Shown one piece after another: positions 61,960 through 64,000 of a stretch of DNA of 64,000 nt (the stretch's first letter is position 1; every line of letters starts with the position of its first letter). The notes under the pieces were generated by a model, which was not told where the DNA came from, did not search any database, and worked only from the letters and a program-made list of their open reading frames with translations. Source of the DNA: Marivivens geojensis (GTDB lineage Bacteria > Pseudomonadota > Alphaproteobacteria > Rhodobacterales > Rhodobacteraceae). Location of the stretch: assembly GCF_023540835.1 (NCBI RefSeq), contig NZ_JALKCU010000001.1, positions 124,001 through 188,000 on the forward strand, read 5' to 3'. The translations under genes were made by a program, and so were the position numbers.

Positions 61960-64000
61960 TTCAGAACCTCCGCTTTGGGCGCTTGGCTCAGGTTCCATTC
62001 ACCGTATCGCGCGAGGTGATCGTAATCGCTGCCATAGGCCGAGGTTTCGGCGGCCATCATCGCCGTGTAGCCCCGCGCAGGATCGGTCCAAGCTTTGATC
62101 AGGAGTTGGAACTTCGTCCATTCGTCATCGACGGATAGATCCTCGATCGCATCTTTGCGTTTCTTCGGGGACGCATCTGTCAGAATGGGCGCCCGAACCG
62201 ATTTTGCGCCCGCTTTGATCGGGATGAATTCCGCATCCAAGGCCTCTTTGCGGCCAATGTCATTGAACGCGCCCAGCGCAACCATGGCCGCCTCAAGGAT
62301 AAGCTGCTTGTCAAAATAGAGTTGTTGTTTCTCGCTCGGCGGGGTGCCCGTTTTGTAATCGTAAAGGATGACCTGACCGTCGTCTGTCTTATCAATACGG
62401 TCGGCCTTGCCTTTGAGTTTGAAGTCGAGGTCGGGGAGGGTGATTTCCCCCCAAGCTTCAAGCTTGGCTGGCGCACCGCGTTTACGTCGGTCAATTTCGG
62501 TCGAGAGGAACCAATCCGCCGCGCTGTCCATCCGTGCATACCAAAGTCGCCGCGTTGCGGGCCATGGACACTGGGCATCCAGTTCATCTTTGGTGAGTTG
62601 CATCAAACGATCACGGGCCGCAGGAGTGGCGGGGTCGTGGTCTTCGCTTATGAACTTCTGCAGAACATCGTGGATGATGTTGCCGCGCAATGGGGCATCC
62701 GCTGTCGGGACCAGAGGGTTCAACGCATAAAGTCCGAGCACTTTTTTCGCGTAGATCGCATAGGGATCGCGGATCAGCGTTTGGACTTGCGTGACGGACA
62801 GTTCTTTGGGCCGTGCCTCGACAGGCGGGCAGGGCGATGGGCGTGGCGCAGGGGTGCCTCGTGGTTTGTCCGCGGCGCTGATGGCTTCGGCGGTTTTGAT
62901 CCACTTCGACCCTCGCTCTCGCATCGCTTTCAGCGCCTCGGGTCCAGACTGATCCGCCAGACCGTCGAGCAAGTTGGTCAATCGGTTCACCCAGCGCGAC
63001 GGAACGGTCTGGGCTTCCTCGGATCGCGCTGCACGAGTGATCCAAACTTCCTTCGCAGCGATGGCCTGTTGGTAGTCATGCGCAGACAGACCAATGCGAC
63101 GTTCGGGCAGCAATAGCCCCGATTTTAGCCGCATGTCCCTGTTTAACCACGGATCAGGCGTCGGCGTTTCGGGCCACGTGCCGTCGTTCATCCCGCCCAA
63201 AATTACCAAGTCGGCGCTTTGAACACGGGCTTCAAGGGTTCCCCAGAACAGAAGGTTCGGATGGCTGATGTCGGGATTGCGGACTTCAGCGCCTGACAAA
63301 ATCGACCCAACGATCCCGCTATAGTCGCGCGCTGACAATGCGCCGCCGTGTTCGGCGTGCAGCGCGAGGTCAGTCATCACTGCCTTGGCCTTGCGACCAG
63401 CGGCTTCACCCCAAAGCCCACTTTCGCCAGCCATCGGGCCAGCGGCAAAGGCTTCTGTCAGCGCCAAATGCTGTGCAACGTGATCGGGGAGTGGGAGATC
63501 ATCGTCAGGCTTTGGCCCGCTATGGATTTGATCGAGCAATCCCCCGATCCATTCGGCCCAGTCCTTTTGCGCGTCCTTTTCTGCCCAGCCGCGTAGGTCG
63601 GCACCCTTTGGATAGGCTGGGCCTTTCTTGCGAATTGAGAGCTCTAGTTCGTTGGTAAGGCGAACATGGTCGCCACGGTTCCCGCCCGATGACACCAGCG
63701 GATGTTTCAGCAGCGCAAGCAGGCTTTCGCCCGTGATCTGATCGACCCGCAAACCAGCGACCTGACGCAGCAAACGCCCCGGCGCGGAAAGGTGCAAAGG
63801 TTGACCTGCAGAGTCATCTGGAACGACGTTCCAACGATCCAGTGCCGCAGCCACCTGACGTGTGAGCATTCGGTCGGGGGTGATCAACGCTGCCGTGATC
63901 CCTTCGTCCATTGCAGCGCGGAGCCGTAGCGCAATCGTTTCGGCCTCTGATCTGGGGGAGGGCGCCTCGACCAAGGTTAAATTTTCCATCGCGCTGGGCA
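61956..64000 (-). CDS. addB: Double-strand break repair protein AddB, N-terminus beyond window
   Basis: The frame is open to the end of the window. The visible 680 or so residues lack the first part, as AddB is usually about 970-1000 residues; the ATG at 63989 is therefore probably internal. It shows the inactive helicase part (LVILGGMNDGTWPETPTPDP and NRDMRLKSGLLLPERRIGLS) and the C-terminal PD-(D/E)XK nuclease with KLKGKADRIDKTDDGQVILY and DYKTGTPPSEKQQLYFDKQL. AddB recognises Chi-like sites and cuts one strand. It is coupled to addA. Confidence 0.94.
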   Translation of the reverse strand, partial: PSAMENLTLVEAPSPRSEAETIALRLRAAMDEGITAALITPDRMLTRQVAAALDRWNVVPDDSAGQPLHLSAPGRLLRQVAGLRVDQITGESLLALLKHPLVSSGGNRGDHVRLTNELELSIRKKGPAYPKGADLRGWAEKDAQKDWAEWIGGLLDQIHSGPKPDDDLPLPDHVAQHLALTEAFAAGPMAGESGLWGEAAGRKAKAVMTDLALHAEHGGALSARDYSGIVGSILSGAEVRNPDISHPNLLFWGTLEARVQSADLVILGGMNDGTWPETPTPDPWLNRDMRLKSGLLLPERRIGLSAHDYQQAIAAKEVWITRAARSEEAQTVPSRWVNRLTNLLDGLADQSGPEALKAMRERGSKWIKTAEAISAADKPRGTPAPRPSPCPPVEARPKELSVTQVQTLIRDPYAIYAKKVLGLYALNPLVPTADAPLRGNIIHDVLQKFISEDHDPATPAARDRLMQLTKDELDAQCPWPATRRLWYARMDSAADWFLSTEIDRRKRGAPAKLEAWGEITLPDLDFKLKGKADRIDKTDDGQVILYDYKTGTPPSEKQQLYFDKQLILEAAMVALGAFNDIGRKEALDAEFIPIKAGAKSVRAPILTDASPKKRKDAIEDLSVDDEWTKFQLLIKAWTDPARGYTAMMAAETSAYGSDYDHLARYGEWNLSQAPKAEVLK

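Noticed and set aside
63987-63989. ATG at 63989 as the addB start
   Set aside because: It would make AddB about 300 residues too short, and the frame stays open to the window edge.
1-64000. CRISPR arrays, tRNA or rRNA genes, insertion sequences, prophage or toxin-antitoxin pairs
   Set aside because: None seen on reading. No spaced repeats, transposase, integrase or cloverleaf pattern was found; the BrnA-like gene has no toxin partner.

Overview
The window is a 64-kb stretch of an alphaproteobacterial chromosome, most likely from the Rhodobacterales/Roseobacter group. The gene orders secA / parvulin-argJ-mutT, rimP-nusA-ylxR-infB, hemJ-rho-mnmE-mnmG-rsmG-parA-parB and maf-aroE-coaE-dnaQ / secB-fxsA-Tim44-mltA-Smr / hslU-hslV-trxA-addA-addB are typical of that group as I know it. 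Codon use looks uniform, and I see no rRNA, tRNA, insertion sequence, prophage or CRISPR array. This is conserved housekeeping DNA that spans the replication origin. Species cannot be told from the sequence alone.

Layout. 1-7.7 kb: a truncated phosphate-binding-like protein and an uncharacterised exported protein, then secA facing away from ppiC-like/argJ/mutT, and a 44-codon gene behind a hairpin that hides its ribosome binding site. 7.7-13.2 kb: the infB-ylxR-nusA-rimP operon (minus strand) with a leader that ends in a terminator hairpin (rimP leader type). 13.2-27.1 kb: an orphan oligopeptide-type binding protein, pip, ubiG, a MarR regulator, a nitrilase-family amidase, grxC, comF, a methyltransferase, hemH, two L,D-transpeptidases with a CAP lipoprotein, a 23S-rRNA-methyltransferase-like gene broken by one in-frame amber codon, the CCA enzyme, Nudix genes and hslO. 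27.1-41.9 kb: argG, an SCP2 protein, an aminotransferase/sulfotransferase-like pair, a ribokinase-like gene with maeB, mutS, grpE-hrcA, and rph-rdgB-hemW.

41.9-64 kb: the origin region. parA, parB and two perfect parS palindromes (44.24 and 46.13 kb) lie left of oriC, which I place at 49.32-49.71 kb between hemJ and maf. It carries two perfect DnaA boxes, one of them running into the maf start codon, several degenerate boxes, an AT-rich 20-bp palindrome and a TTAA-N7-TTAA motif of the CtrA type. To the right lie maf-aroE-coaE-dnaQ, protein export (secB), envelope (fxsA, mltA, Tim44-like), protease (hslU, hslV, interrupted by an orphan BrnA-type antitoxin gene), trxA and the AddAB recombination nuclease (addB runs off the window).

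The genes group by function: replication and segregation (oriC, parAB/parS, dnaQ, mutS, addAB), translation and RNA (infB, nusA, rimP, rho, rph, mnmE/G, rsmG, cca), heme (hemH, hemJ, hemW), nucleotide clean-up (mutT, rdgB, maf), protein export and folding (secA, secB, ppiC-like, grpE, hslO, hslUV), and envelope (LDTs, mltA). A repeated structural feature is that five convergent gene pairs share overlapping stop codons on four bases (TTAA, TTAG or CTAG), leaving no room for a terminator between them.
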